A stretch of 64,000 nt of DNA. Source: Phycisphaera sp. GTDB lineage: Bacteria > Planctomycetota > Phycisphaerae > Phycisphaerales > Phycisphaeraceae. The stretch lies in the NCBI GenBank assembly GCA_016125215.1, contig WGMF01000012.1:62001-126000 (forward strand), given 5' to 3'. Below the pieces are notes generated by a model that worked only from the letters and a program-made list of their open reading frames with translations, was not told the DNA's origin and made no database searches. Positions within the stretch are counted from its first letter, which is position 1. Each line of letters begins with the position of its first letter. This document shows, one piece after another, positions 15,536 through 25,751 of the stretch. Both the position numbers and the translations under genes were made by a program.

Positions 15536-17317
15536 ATGGCACGAACCCGTCAAAAGATCGGACAAATCCTCCAGCGGCTGGGCAAACTCAACGACCAGCA
15601 GATCGAAGACGTGCTCAAGGCCCAGGCCGGCGCACGCAAACGCTTCGGTGAAATGGCCGTCGAACTGGGCTTTGCCGAGGACACCGACGTCGCCAAGGCC
15701 CTGGCCCTCCAGTTCGACCTCGAATACATCGACCTCGAACAGAACGACCCCATCGACAAGGAAGCCCTCTCGCTCATCCCCAAGGAGATCATCGAGCGCT
15801 ACCTCGTCCTGCCGATGGGCAAGACCAACAACAAACTCAAGATCATCGTCCACGACCCGCTGGACCTCGAAACGCTCGACGACCTGCGCTTTCGGCTCAA
15901 CTCCGACATCGACACCGCGCTCTCGGCACGCAGCAAGATCAAGGCCTACATCGACCAGATGCTCAACCAGACGCAGGCCTCCATCGACAAGGCTGTGCGC
16001 GAGATGTCGCTCGACAGCGCCGAGACGATCGACATCAAAGGCCTGACCATCGACAAGAGCGGCGACTCCATCGACGCCGACGCCCAGGACCAGCAAGCCA
16101 CAGCCGAGGCCGACCAGGCCCCCATCGTCCGTCTCGTCCACAAGGTCATCGCCGAGGCCGTCCGCAACCGGGCGAGTGACATCCACATCGAACCCTTCGA
16201 GAACCGCGTCCGACTACGCTACCGCATCGACGGCGTGTGCATCGAACAGGACCGCATCCCCAAACGCACACAGGCCGCTGTCATCGCCCGACTGAAAATC
16301 ATGTCCGGCATGAAGATCCAGGAAAAGCGCATCCCCCAGGACGGCCGCATCAAGCTCCGCATCGACGACAAGATCGTCGACTTCCGTGTCTCCGCCTGCC
16401 CCACCAGCCACGGCGAGAGCATCGTCCTGCGTATCCTTCGGCCCGACTCGGCGCGCCTCGGCCTCGTCCAACTGGGTATGCAGCCCGACACGCTCGAAAT
16501 CTTCAACAAGATCATCCGAAAGCCCAACGGCATCTTCCTCGTCACCGGACCCACAGGCTCGGGCAAGACCACCACCCTCTACACCGCCCTCGACGTCCTC
16601 AACAGGCCCGACAAGAAAATCATCACCGCCGAGGACCCCGTCGAATACAACTTCAAAGGCATCAATCAGTGCCAGGTCAATGACACGATCGGCCTGACCT
16701 TCCAGCGCATCCTCAAGGCCATGCTCCGTCAGGCGCCTAACATCGTGTTAGTCGGTGAAATCCGTGACAAGGAAGTCGGCGACGTGGCCATCCAGGCCGC
16801 CCTCACCGGCCACCTCGTCTTCTCCACACTCCACACCAACGACGCACCCTCCGCCATCACCCGACTCATCGACATGGGCATCAAGCCCTTCCTAGTCGCG
16901 TCGTCCATCCAGGCCATCCTCGCGCAACGCCTCGTCCGCATCCTCTGCAACGAGTGCAAGGAGCCCGAGACCAACCCCGACCCCAAGCTCCTGCGTCTGT
17001 GTGGCATGACCAAGCGCGACCTCGAAGGCAAGACCATCTACAAACCCGCCGGGTGCAAGGCCTGCGGCAACAAGGGCTACCGCGGCCGCCAGGGCATCTA
17101 CGAACTGATGATCATGGACAACCAGACGCGTGAGCTGGCCTTCAAACGCGCCCCCGTCAACCAGATCCGTTCCGCCGCCATCGCCGCCGGCATGCGAAAC
17201 CTCCTGGGCGACGGCCGCCTCAAAATCCTCGAAGGCAAGACCACCCTCGACGAGGTCTCCAGCATCACACAGGTCGAGGGCGTCGTCGACGTCGGCGAAG
17301 AATCCGACGCGGCGTAA
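15536..17317 (+). CDS. pilB: Type IV pilus assembly ATPase PilB (GspE family)
   Basis: 593-residue cytoplasmic motor that powers pilus extension. It has an N-terminal MshEN/GspE-N domain (RQKIGQILQRLGKLNDQQIEDVL, residues 5-27), a Walker A GPTGSGKTT at about residue 338, Asp/Walker B region LVGEIRDKEVGD at about 404, and a tetracysteine zinc motif made of CNEC (about 471) and CKACGNKGYRGR (about 507), which marks PilB/GspE rather than PilT. No Shine-Dalgarno is visible before the ATG. A large FG-GAP surface protein and pilT follow on the same strand. Confidence 0.93.
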   Translation: MARTRQKIGQILQRLGKLNDQQIEDVLKAQAGARKRFGEMAVELGFAEDTDVAKALALQFDLEYIDLEQNDPIDKEALSLIPKEIIERYLVLPMGKTNNKLKIIVHDPLDLETLDDLRFRLNSDIDTALSARSKIKAYIDQMLNQTQASIDKAVREMSLDSAETIDIKGLTIDKSGDSIDADAQDQQATAEADQAPIVRLVHKVIAEAVRNRASDIHIEPFENRVRLRYRIDGVCIEQDRIPKRTQAAVIARLKIMSGMKIQEKRIPQDGRIKLRIDDKIVDFRVSACPTSHGESIVLRILRPDSARLGLVQLGMQPDTLEIFNKIIRKPNGIFLVTGPTGSGKTTTLYTALDVLNRPDKKIITAEDPVEYNFKGINQCQVNDTIGLTFQRILKAMLRQAPNIVLVGEIRDKEVGDVAIQAALTGHLVFSTLHTNDAPSAITRLIDMGIKPFLVASSIQAILAQRLVRILCNECKEPETNPDPKLLRLCGMTKRDLEGKTIYKPAGCKACGNKGYRGRQGIYELMIMDNQTRELAFKRAPVNQIRSAAIAAGMRNLLGDGRLKILEGKTTLDEVSSITQVEGVVDVGEESDAA

Positions 17318-17571
17318 ATCGATCTCCCCCACCCACCGTTGTGACGTGCCCGCCGATTGCGGGAATGGGCCTCATCGGTTTCCCCGAATAAAAGACCTAT
17401 TGCACTCAAAAATCCTGCGCATTAGCCTAACACCACACATCGGCACAGGAGCACCCCACACGGTGTCCGTGCCTTCGGGAGGGCATTGCGGGGCCTCATT
17501 TCTGGTCTTTGCGTTTCACCTTGCCGGGAGCATGGCCACCCCTTTCAAATCTGACAAGGCGGAGCGATCCC

Positions 17572-20500
17572 ATGAAACGAACACGCCCAACCAGGACCCC
17601 GGCTGCGAATCGGGTAGCGCATCAAGACCCACAATCATCAGCCCAACCCATCCCCGTCGAACCGCTCGAACCCCGACTGCTACTCTCCGCGGTCGAGGGC
17701 ACTTCGACCAACCTGTTTGAAGACCTCAAAATCGGCGTGGGCAATGGCCCGGAGGTCATTCTCACGGCCGACCTCGACGGCGACAACGATCCCGACCTCG
17801 TCACCGCGAACACCAGCGACAACAGCATCACCGTATTGCTGAATAACGGCGACGGCACCTTCGCGCAGCCCGTGCCCTACTTCGCCCACAACGCGGGCTT
17901 GTACACCGGGCTAGACGACATCGCGATCGGTGATGTCGATGGCGACGACATACCCGACATTATCGCCATCGAAGACCTCCTGGGCGATCTTGTCATCTTT
18001 ACAGGCAACGGCGACGGGACCTTTGTCGAACCAACTTCCAGTATCAACATCACAGGCAGCATCACTTCCCTGCACCTCGAAGACCTCAACCACGACGAAA
18101 TCCTCGACGTTTTTTACGCCAACCACGACAACGACCGGATCGCCGTGATGATCGGCAACGGCGACGGGACATTCGGCTCCGAGACTTTCTACTCGGTCGG
18201 TGACAAGCCGATAAACATCGCCACCGGATTCTTCAACGACGACAACCTACTGGACCTGGCCGTCGCAAACGAGACCAGCGACGATGTCTCCATCCTGATC
18301 GCACAGATGGGCGGCGGCTTTGCAGCTGAAGTCCGGATCGATACCGGCTTCGGCACCAACTGGGTCGACACGGGCGACATCGACCACAACGGCACGATCG
18401 ACCTGGCGGTCTCCAACATATACGGCATCAACCTTTACATCGGCGTTGGTGATGGCACCTTCACATTCGACTCCACAATCGATTATTACAACAGCAGTGA
18501 CCGCGTTTACCTTGAAGACCTCGACGGCGACAACCTGCCCGAGATCATCAACCGGGACTTTCTCTCCGACCACGGCGTATGGTGGAACCTGGGGTCGCTC
18601 GAGTTTTCCCCACAACGACGCTTCACCGGGGACCGCGAAGACCAGGGGATCGCTTTTGCCGACTTCAACCTCGACGGACGGACAGACGCCGCGGTCGCGG
18701 TCGATTATTCACGTGTCGAACTCAACGACGCGGTGGTCATCGCCTGGGGCGGAGCGGGTGGCTTTTTCCTGGCCGCCAACCAACGCCTGGAAATTGGCGA
18801 CGCCAGGGCGGTGGTCGCGGTCGGCGATGTGAACGGGGACGGTCTCGATGACATCATCACCCCGCATTTCTCCCTTCCTCAACTCTCTGTTTTCATCGCA
18901 TCACCCCTGGGCGGTTTCCTCACCGAACAGACGATCACCGTGGATGACAACCAATACGACCTGGCTCTAGCCGACGTCGATGGTGACAATGACCTCGACC
19001 TGATCGGTACCGACACGCTCGCCGGCGGCATGCTGCTCATGTTTAACAACGGCAACGGCACATTCACAACCGGCACGGTCATCGGCAGCAACACACCACA
19101 GAAAATCGTCGCGCAGGACGCCGACGGCGATGAAATCGTGGACATCGTCGCGCTCGATGGAAACATCCTCTTCTACAAGGGAAACAACGACGGGACTTTT
19201 GAAGCCCCTGTAAACGTTACCGCCGACTCCAACTGGTTCGACATCGCGGTGGGCGATGTCACGGGCGACGACCTGCCCGACGTGGTGGCTGTGCGCGGGA
19301 GCGAGAATATCGCGGTGGTGTTCGTGAACCAGGGCGACGGCACGTATTCACCTGCCACGCCACTGGCCACCGTGGAAGACCCACACACTGTCGCGCTGGG
19401 TGACTTCGATGAAGACGGTGTGCTCGACATCGTCGCCGGGGGTGACGTGGTGGCGGCGGGTTATCTCTCGGTCTTTCTGAGCCTGGGCGGAGGCAACTTC
19501 AACGTGCTGACCCCGATCGACATCGATCGGTCCGCTGACGGGCTGGCCGTCCGTGACATGGACCTCGACGGCCACGCCGACATCGTCGCGGCGCTGGGTA
19601 ACTCTGGTGAGATCACCGTGGTCTTGGGTGATGGCCAGGGCAGCTTTGTCACTCAATATGAATTCTTCACGGGTGACGGCGCGGATGATGTCGCCATAGC
19701 CGACGTCAACAAGGACGGTTTTGCGGATATCGTTTCGATCAGCACGTTTGATGATTTTGTGAATGTCCTCGACGGCGCTCTGAACGACGGGTTCCGGCGA
19801 GATGACCTGTACAGTGTTGGCGAAGACCCGCGGTCCATCGTGGCCGGCGACCTGAACAACGATGGCCACGTCGATGCCGTCACCGGCAACTACGACTCGG
19901 ACGATATCTCCGTCCTGCTCAATGACGGTGAAGGGGGCTTCCTGCCATCAACTTCATATTCCGCTGTGGACAAGGTGACGGACCTCGTGCTTGCGCACTT
20001 GAATAACGATACATACCTCGACATCGTCGCGGTGAACTACGCCGCGGACAGCATCTCGGTCTATCTGAATCTGGGCGACGGCACGTTCGGGCCTATGACA
20101 GAGATCGCGGTGGGTGGGTCTCCCCAACAGGTCGTGGCGGGCCTCGTCAACAATGATGCCTTTGTCGACCTGCTGGTCATCAACTCGGACAACTACCCCG
20201 ACCCTAAGACCGTGAGCGTCCTGCTCGGTAATGGCAACGGCACCTTCACCGTCGGCACGCCGATCTCTGGATTTGACGGTGACAGACTGGCGCTGGGGGA
20301 TGTCAACAAAGACAATGTGCTCGATGTCGTTATCCCCGATTACGACAGCGTCGATGTCTACCTGGGCAATAACGATGGGACATTTACCCCGTCCGTCATG
20401 CTTCCGCTGGGTGCCGAAAGCTTCGCATTCTTTGAATCGGTCACGATCGGGGACGCGGATGCGGACACCAACCCGGATATCCTCGCGGCCAACTCGGTCA

Positions 20501-22095
20501 CCGGCACGCTCTACCTCTACCGTGGCCTGGGCAACGGTGCTTTTGACAATGTGGAACTCTTCCGCGTCGGGAACAGCCCGGGCAAAGTCTTTATTGATGA
20601 CATCAACAACGACAACGTCCCCGACATCATCACGATCAATACCTCCAGCGACGATATCTCCGTCATCCTCGGCAACGGGGACGGCACTTTCGACCGGGAA
20701 CGTCGCTACGGCGTATCACGCGGGATGACCGGCATGACGCTTGCCGATGTCGATCAGGACGGCGATCTGGACGCCCTGGTCACGGACGCTGTCAGCGTCG
20801 ACAGCCGGTTTGAAAACGTCGTCCGCATCAAGGAAAACCTGCTTACCCCACTTGATTACGGCGATGCCCCGGACACCTACCGCACCACGCTTGCAAACAA
20901 CGGAGCCCGCCACGCGGTCGAGTCACTCCGACTCGGAACCAATATCGATGAAGAACTCGAGGGGCTGGCCACTGGCGCGGCTTTAGGCGATGACAACAAC
21001 AACACCGACGATGAAGACGGGGTGACATTCCTCTCCTCCATCAAGGCCGGCCAGAACGCCACCATCCGCGTCAACGCCTCCGCCACCGCGTACCTTAATG
21101 CGTGGATCGATTTTAATGACGATGGTGACTTTACCGACGAGGGAGAACAGGTCTTCACCGATCTGTCGCTTGCTTCGGGCAACAATGACCTGCAATTCGC
21201 GGTGCCCGATTCCGTCAGCGACGGCTCAACCTTTGCACGCTTCCGCCTGAGCACCGTGAAAGGCCTTGCCCCCACGGGCTTTGCGCCAAACGGCGAGGTC
21301 GAAGACTACATCGTCTATACACAAGGCTCCCCCGCGATCCCCACCAAGTCCGACTTCAACGCTGACGGCTACGACGACATCGTCTTCCGCAATGCGTCCA
21401 ATGGCCTCAACGTCATCTGGCTCATGCAGGGCGCAACCAAAGTTGGCTCCGTCGGCTTGCCCACCGTGCCCGATACCCACTGGACCATCGCCGCCACCGG
21501 CGACATGGACATGGACGGCGACCCCGACATCGTCTGGCATAACACCTCCAATGGCCTGAACATCATCTGGACCATGAACGGCACTTCCAAGTCCGGCTCG
21601 GTCGGCCTGCCTACCGTGGCCGACACGGGTTGGACCATCGTCGGCGTCGGCGACTTCAATGCCGATGACAAGAACGACATTGTCTGGAGAAACACCTCCA
21701 ACGGCAACAACATCGTCTGGTACATGAACGGCACAACGAAATCCGGCAGTGCCGGGCTGCCTCGCGTCGCTGACACCAACTGGCAGATCGTCGGTGTCGA
21801 CGATTTCAACAACGACGGCATGCCCGACCTGCTCTGGCGAAACGTTTCCAACGGACTCAACATCATCTGGACCATGAACGGCACGTCGAAGTCCGGCTCT
21901 GTCGGCCTGCCGACCTTGGCTAATACCGACTGGATCATCGCCGGCGTCCTCGACTCGAACGCCGACGGCAAACCCGACATCCTCTGGCGTAACCAATCCA
22001 GCGGCCTGACGATCGTGTGGACCATGAACGGCACATCGAAGAACGGTTCGCTAGGATTGCCCACCGTCAGTTCCGTGTGGGAAGCGGTGGTGTGA
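17572..22095 (+). CDS. LEPR-XLL surface protein with FG-GAP/VCBS repeats and a GEVED domain
   Basis: About 1507 residues. The start at 17572 has GGAG 7 bases upstream. The basic N-terminus contains LEPRLLLSA at about residues 32-40, the LEPR-XLL motif of large planctomycete exported proteins. Residues about 60-1100 consist of many FG-GAP/VCBS-type repeats (D-x-DGD-x-x-DL/V, NGDGTF, GNGDGTF), which fold as calcium-binding beta-propeller blades. A GEVED-type domain ends in NGEVEDYIVYT near residue 1240. The last part has five 50-residue repeats (WRNxSNGLNIIWTMNGTSKSGSVGLP). It is probably a surface adhesin or matrix protein, and lies between the two pilus motors. Confidence 0.85.
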   Translation: MKRTRPTRTPAANRVAHQDPQSSAQPIPVEPLEPRLLLSAVEGTSTNLFEDLKIGVGNGPEVILTADLDGDNDPDLVTANTSDNSITVLLNNGDGTFAQPVPYFAHNAGLYTGLDDIAIGDVDGDDIPDIIAIEDLLGDLVIFTGNGDGTFVEPTSSINITGSITSLHLEDLNHDEILDVFYANHDNDRIAVMIGNGDGTFGSETFYSVGDKPINIATGFFNDDNLLDLAVANETSDDVSILIAQMGGGFAAEVRIDTGFGTNWVDTGDIDHNGTIDLAVSNIYGINLYIGVGDGTFTFDSTIDYYNSSDRVYLEDLDGDNLPEIINRDFLSDHGVWWNLGSLEFSPQRRFTGDREDQGIAFADFNLDGRTDAAVAVDYSRVELNDAVVIAWGGAGGFFLAANQRLEIGDARAVVAVGDVNGDGLDDIITPHFSLPQLSVFIASPLGGFLTEQTITVDDNQYDLALADVDGDNDLDLIGTDTLAGGMLLMFNNGNGTFTTGTVIGSNTPQKIVAQDADGDEIVDIVALDGNILFYKGNNDGTFEAPVNVTADSNWFDIAVGDVTGDDLPDVVAVRGSENIAVVFVNQGDGTYSPATPLATVEDPHTVALGDFDEDGVLDIVAGGDVVAAGYLSVFLSLGGGNFNVLTPIDIDRSADGLAVRDMDLDGHADIVAALGNSGEITVVLGDGQGSFVTQYEFFTGDGADDVAIADVNKDGFADIVSISTFDDFVNVLDGALNDGFRRDDLYSVGEDPRSIVAGDLNNDGHVDAVTGNYDSDDISVLLNDGEGGFLPSTSYSAVDKVTDLVLAHLNNDTYLDIVAVNYAADSISVYLNLGDGTFGPMTEIAVGGSPQQVVAGLVNNDAFVDLLVINSDNYPDPKTVSVLLGNGNGTFTVGTPISGFDGDRLALGDVNKDNVLDVVIPDYDSVDVYLGNNDGTFTPSVMLPLGAESFAFFESVTIGDADADTNPDILAANSVTGTLYLYRGLGNGAFDNVELFRVGNSPGKVFIDDINNDNVPDIITINTSSDDISVILGNGDGTFDRERRYGVSRGMTGMTLADVDQDGDLDALVTDAVSVDSRFENVVRIKENLLTPLDYGDAPDTYRTTLANNGARHAVESLRLGTNIDEELEGLATGAALGDDNNNTDDEDGVTFLSSIKAGQNATIRVNASATAYLNAWIDFNDDGDFTDEGEQVFTDLSLASGNNDLQFAVPDSVSDGSTFARFRLSTVKGLAPTGFAPNGEVEDYIVYTQGSPAIPTKSDFNADGYDDIVFRNASNGLNVIWLMQGATKVGSVGLPTVPDTHWTIAATGDMDMDGDPDIVWHNTSNGLNIIWTMNGTSKSGSVGLPTVADTGWTIVGVGDFNADDKNDIVWRNTSNGNNIVWYMNGTTKSGSAGLPRVADTNWQIVGVDDFNNDGMPDLLWRNVSNGLNIIWTMNGTSKSGSVGLPTLANTDWIIAGVLDSNADGKPDILWRNQSSGLTIVWTMNGTSKNGSLGLPTVSSVWEAVV
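21352..22089 (+). repeat. Five 150-base coding tandem repeats
   Basis: Units begin at 21352, 21502, 21652, 21802 and 21952, an exact 150-base period (50 residues), in the 3' end of the LEPR-XLL gene. Units 2 and 4 are nearly the same through AACATCATCTGGACCATGAA and onward, so they look recently duplicated. Such repeats can change in number by recombination. Confidence 0.85.
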
Positions 22096-22220
22096 GATAC
22101 CGGGCCTACCGCGGGGCATTGGATTAACCGAAAACCATCCGCTGTGTCGGCGTGGGTTAGATGCGGTATGATTTTCTTCCCGCCTGAACCCCCGGTGTCT
22201 CAATCCCCCCGGAGTTGTGT

Positions 22221-23339
22221 ATGTCTTCGATCCAGATCGATCGGCTGCTTGACACGATGGTTAAGCAGAACGCCAGCGACCTTCACCTGACCGTGAACAA
22301 GAAGCCGACCGTTCGGTTACGTGGTCGACTGCTCGAACTCAACACCAAGGTGCTCGAGCCCAACGACACCGCGGCGCTGATGAAGGCCATTGCGCCGGAC
22401 CGGGCACAGAACGACCTGCAGGAGCACGGGGGTGCGGACTTTGGTTTTGCGTTCGGGGACAAGGCGCGCTTCCGTGTGTCGATCTTCAAGACCAAGGGCA
22501 ACATCGGGCTGGCGCTGCGACTGATCCCCAACGAGCTGCTGTCGTTCGAGCAGATCGGGCTGCCGCCGATCATCGGCGAGTTGTGCCGAAGGCCGCGCGG
22601 GTTGTTCCTGGTGACCGGTCCGACCGGGTCGGGCAAGACGACGACGCTGGCGTCGATGGTCAACTTCATCAACCAGACGATGGACAAGCACATCATCACG
22701 ATCGAGGAGCCGATCGAGTATTACTTCGACCACAGCAAGAGCATCGTGAACCAGCGTGAGGTGGGCGCGGACGTGCCGAGCTTCGCCGAGGCGCTCAAGC
22801 GTGCGTTGCGTCAGGACCCGGACGTGGCGATGGTCGGTGAAATGCGCGACCTCGAGACGATCGAGTCGGCGGTGCGCGCAGCCGAGACGGGGCACCTTGT
22901 GTTTGCCACGCTCCACACCACCGGCGCGGCGGGCACGATCAACCGCATCATCGACGCCTTCCCGGTGGATCAGCAGTCGCAGATCCGCGTGCAGTTGTCA
23001 ACGAGCCTGATGGCGGTCGTCTCGCAGCAGCTCATGCCGCGCATCGACAGGAAGGGCATCGTGGCGGCGTTCGAGTTCCTCGTGGTGACGCCGGCGGTGG
23101 CGAACCTGATCCGGGAAAACAAGACGTTCCGCATCGACGGCGCGATCCAGACGGGCAAGAAGTTCGGGATGCAGTTGCTCGACGACCACCTATGGGAGCT
23201 TTACACCTCGGGCGTGATCTCACCCGAAGAGGCGGTGGACAAAGCGCGAGACGGCGCGGGCATGGCCGAGAAGATTTACAAATCCGGCGGCACGCTCAAG
23301 CGCACGGAACTGACGGACAACGGGCCGACGGAAGAGTGA
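22221..23339 (+). CDS. pilT: Type IV pilus retraction ATPase PilT
   Basis: About 372 residues. The ATG at 22221 has GGAG 6 bases upstream. The cytoplasmic PilT features are present: an N-terminal PAS-like part (DRLLDTMVKQNASDLHLTV), Walker A GPTGSGKTT at about residue 133, the Asp box, Walker B and AIRAGE-like region GEMRDLETIESAVRAAETGH at about 206, and HTT. It lacks the PilB zinc cysteines. It drives pilus retraction, opposing PilB encoded 5 kb upstream. Confidence 0.94.
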   Translation: MSSIQIDRLLDTMVKQNASDLHLTVNKKPTVRLRGRLLELNTKVLEPNDTAALMKAIAPDRAQNDLQEHGGADFGFAFGDKARFRVSIFKTKGNIGLALRLIPNELLSFEQIGLPPIIGELCRRPRGLFLVTGPTGSGKTTTLASMVNFINQTMDKHIITIEEPIEYYFDHSKSIVNQREVGADVPSFAEALKRALRQDPDVAMVGEMRDLETIESAVRAAETGHLVFATLHTTGAAGTINRIIDAFPVDQQSQIRVQLSTSLMAVVSQQLMPRIDRKGIVAAFEFLVVTPAVANLIRENKTFRIDGAIQTGKKFGMQLLDDHLWELYTSGVISPEEAVDKARDGAGMAEKIYKSGGTLKRTELTDNGPTEE

Positions 23340-23354
23340 ACGGAGGAAGCAGCC

Positions 23355-23780
23355 ATGCCCACCGACCCGAGTTGTCTGTTCTGCAAGATCGTCGCCGGTC
23401 AGATCCCCTGCCACAAGGTCGCGGAGAACGAGCACGCGCTGGCGTTTCTCGATATCGGGCCGTTGTCGAGGGGTCACACGCTGGTGATCCCCAAGGGCCA
23501 CTGGGTGACGCTTGAGCAGGTGCCCGGGGATGTGGCCGCCGGCGTGGGGTCGTTGATCCCGCGAGTGGCCAAAGCCGTTGTTGAGGCGACGGGTGTGAAG
23601 GACTGGAACCTGCTCCAGAACAACGGCAAGCCGGCGCACCAGGTGGTGATGCACGTCCACTTCCACATCATCCCCAAGCCCAATGAGAAAGAGGGCCTGG
23701 GCATCGGCTGGCCCGCGGGCAAACTCGGGCAGGACGAAGCGACGGCGTTGTTGATGAAAATCCGTGCGTCGATGGATTGA
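23355..23780 (+). CDS. HIT-family hydrolase
   Basis: 141 residues. The histidine triad HVHFH is at residues 100-104. The N-terminus CLFCKIVAGQIPC resembles the HinT-type group with a Cys pair. HIT proteins hydrolyse nucleoside phosphoramidates or dinucleotides in the cytoplasm. The ATG is preceded by GGAGGA, and the gene starts 15 bases after pilT, so the two are probably co-transcribed. No functional link to pili is implied. Confidence 0.92.
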   Translation: MPTDPSCLFCKIVAGQIPCHKVAENEHALAFLDIGPLSRGHTLVIPKGHWVTLEQVPGDVAAGVGSLIPRVAKAVVEATGVKDWNLLQNNGKPAHQVVMHVHFHIIPKPNEKEGLGIGWPAGKLGQDEATALLMKIRASMD

Positions 23781-23815
23781 ATCAAACCCGCACACGCACA
23801 TCACAACACATCACG

Positions 23816-25591
23816 TCATTCGCCCACCGGTTCGCGGGAGAACTCGATGCCGTTGTAGGTCAGCAGCGTGCCCATGGTGCGCTGGACGGTGGTGATGGCC
23901 ACGCTGTAGTCCACGAGGGCTTGGAACTCCTGCTGCTCGGCGTCGGCCAGGCGTGACTCGGCCTGGAGCTTGCGGTCGACGAATTCGGGCGAGAGGGCCT
24001 GGCCGGCGTCTTCCTGGGCCTGCAGGGCGCGGAGGTTGTCAGCCGCGGCGCGCCGGGCGGCGCGGGTGGCGCCGATGAGTTCGTAGGTCGTGATGAGCTG
24101 GCGCATCGCGGTCTTGACTTCGACGACCGCCTTCTGGGCCTGGTTCTGGTAGACGATGACGCTGGCCTTGCGTTCGAGGACGCGCTGCTGGTAAAGCCCC
24201 TCTGCGGCGCGGTTCCCGATCGGGGCCTCGAACTGCAGGCCGACGAGGAAGTCCACGAAGTTGGAGTCGACGACGCCGTCGTAAGCGTCGTCAAGGTTTT
24301 TGCCCACGCCGTTGACCCGCGCGGTGGCGGCCAGGTCGAGCTTGGGCAGACGCAGGTTGTCCGCCACGCGCTGGCGGATGGAGGTGTCCTTGATCTGCAG
24401 CAGGGCCTGGCGCAGGTCCGGGCGGTTGCGCAGCGCCTGCGTGACCGCGTCGAGCAGGCTGAAGCTCACGGGCAGGTCCGAGGGCATGTCCACGGGGAGG
24501 ATGAGTTTTTCGCTGGCCACGTGGAGGTCGGGGTCATTGACGAGTTGCTTGAGGTTGTCCGAGGCGACGCGGACGTTCTGCCGGGCACGGATCACGTTGG
24601 CACGGGTGCTCTCGACAAAGCTGTTGGCCTGCGTGAGCTGCGCCTGCGTGGCGTCGAAGGGCATGCGCTGCTCGATCTGGTCACGGTCTTTCTTGGTGCG
24701 TTCGAGGAGCTTGAGCTGGATCTGCAGTTGCACGCGGGCCTGGACGAGTGTCCAGTAGGCGCGCTCGGTGTTGAGCGCGATGGTGAGCAGGGTGTTGTGC
24801 AAATCTTCGAGGCTCTGCTGCCTGCGGGATTCGTTGAGCACGATGGCGGCGCGGTTCACGTCGTCACCGAAGTTGCGGAGCAACGGTTGCGTGATGCCCA
24901 GCGAGAAGTTGGCAGAGTAATAAGGGTTGAGCGTGTAGAACGGGGGCTTGCGTTCGGTGCGGGTGAACTGGGTCTGCGCGGTGATCTGTCCGCCGGTGGT
25001 CAGGGGCTTGCGGATGCCGGTGGTCAGGTCGGTCGTGGTGGTCTGCGTCGAACCGAAGGCGCTGGAGAGGCCACCGATGACGGGCGGCTGGGGCGTGTCG
25101 AGGGTGTTGTAATCGAGGTTGGTGAAGAAGACGGCGTCGAACACGGCCTCGGCTTGCGTGACGAGCGTCTGGTTGATGGCGGGGATCATGCGGGCCTGCC
25201 GCACGTCGAGGTTGTTCTTCACCGCGGTGCGGACGGCTTTACGCAGGGACATGGCGACCATGGTGTTGTCGGACTGGCCCATGAGGTCCTGACCGAGCTG
25301 GAGGTCCTGGCCCGTGTAGGTCTCGTAGCCCGACATCTCGTCGATCTCTTTGAGGCGTTCGGGGTTGTCCGCCAGTTTCTTTTCGACATCGCTCTGCTCG
25401 CGCGACAGTTCGATGACGGGGCCGGCGGCGACCTGCTGCTGGTAGCGCTGGTGCGTGGAGAGCAGCTCTTCACGGATGCGGTCTTCGATGGACTGGTGCA
25501 GCGGCGAGGTACACCCCGCCAGGGCGAGGGCCCCGAGTGAAAACGACCAGCCCAGCGCGCGGAGTGACGATTTTGATAAGTACCTGATCAT
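23816..25591 (-). CDS. TolC-family outer membrane efflux lipoprotein
   Basis: 591 residues. A lipoprotein signal ends in the lipobox ALAGC (residues about 22-27). Two outer-membrane efflux (OEP) halves follow, with long amphipathic helices (for example LNTERAYWTLVQARVQLQIQ in part, and LRALQAQEDAGQALSPEF). TolC proteins form trimeric exit ducts for efflux or type I secretion. No partner inner-membrane pump or adaptor is encoded beside it. It converges with the HIT gene, with 35 bases between stops and no clear terminator. Confidence 0.85.
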   Translation of the reverse strand: MIRYLSKSSLRALGWSFSLGALALAGCTSPLHQSIEDRIREELLSTHQRYQQQVAAGPVIELSREQSDVEKKLADNPERLKEIDEMSGYETYTGQDLQLGQDLMGQSDNTMVAMSLRKAVRTAVKNNLDVRQARMIPAINQTLVTQAEAVFDAVFFTNLDYNTLDTPQPPVIGGLSSAFGSTQTTTTDLTTGIRKPLTTGGQITAQTQFTRTERKPPFYTLNPYYSANFSLGITQPLLRNFGDDVNRAAIVLNESRRQQSLEDLHNTLLTIALNTERAYWTLVQARVQLQIQLKLLERTKKDRDQIEQRMPFDATQAQLTQANSFVESTRANVIRARQNVRVASDNLKQLVNDPDLHVASEKLILPVDMPSDLPVSFSLLDAVTQALRNRPDLRQALLQIKDTSIRQRVADNLRLPKLDLAATARVNGVGKNLDDAYDGVVDSNFVDFLVGLQFEAPIGNRAAEGLYQQRVLERKASVIVYQNQAQKAVVEVKTAMRQLITTYELIGATRAARRAAADNLRALQAQEDAGQALSPEFVDRKLQAESRLADAEQQEFQALVDYSVAITTVQRTMGTLLTYNGIEFSREPVGE

Positions 25592-25751
25592 GGTGAGCGA
25601 TCATAGATTCGTGGGTGTGGAGCGTCAAAGCAGGCGATGAAAGTCGCGTGGCCTGCGCGGGGGGCCGCCGCTACAATGTTGGGCTTTTCAAACTCGATGC
25701 TTGTCACCCGGGCTTATGTTAATCCGGATTCCACACACGACGGAGCCTGCC

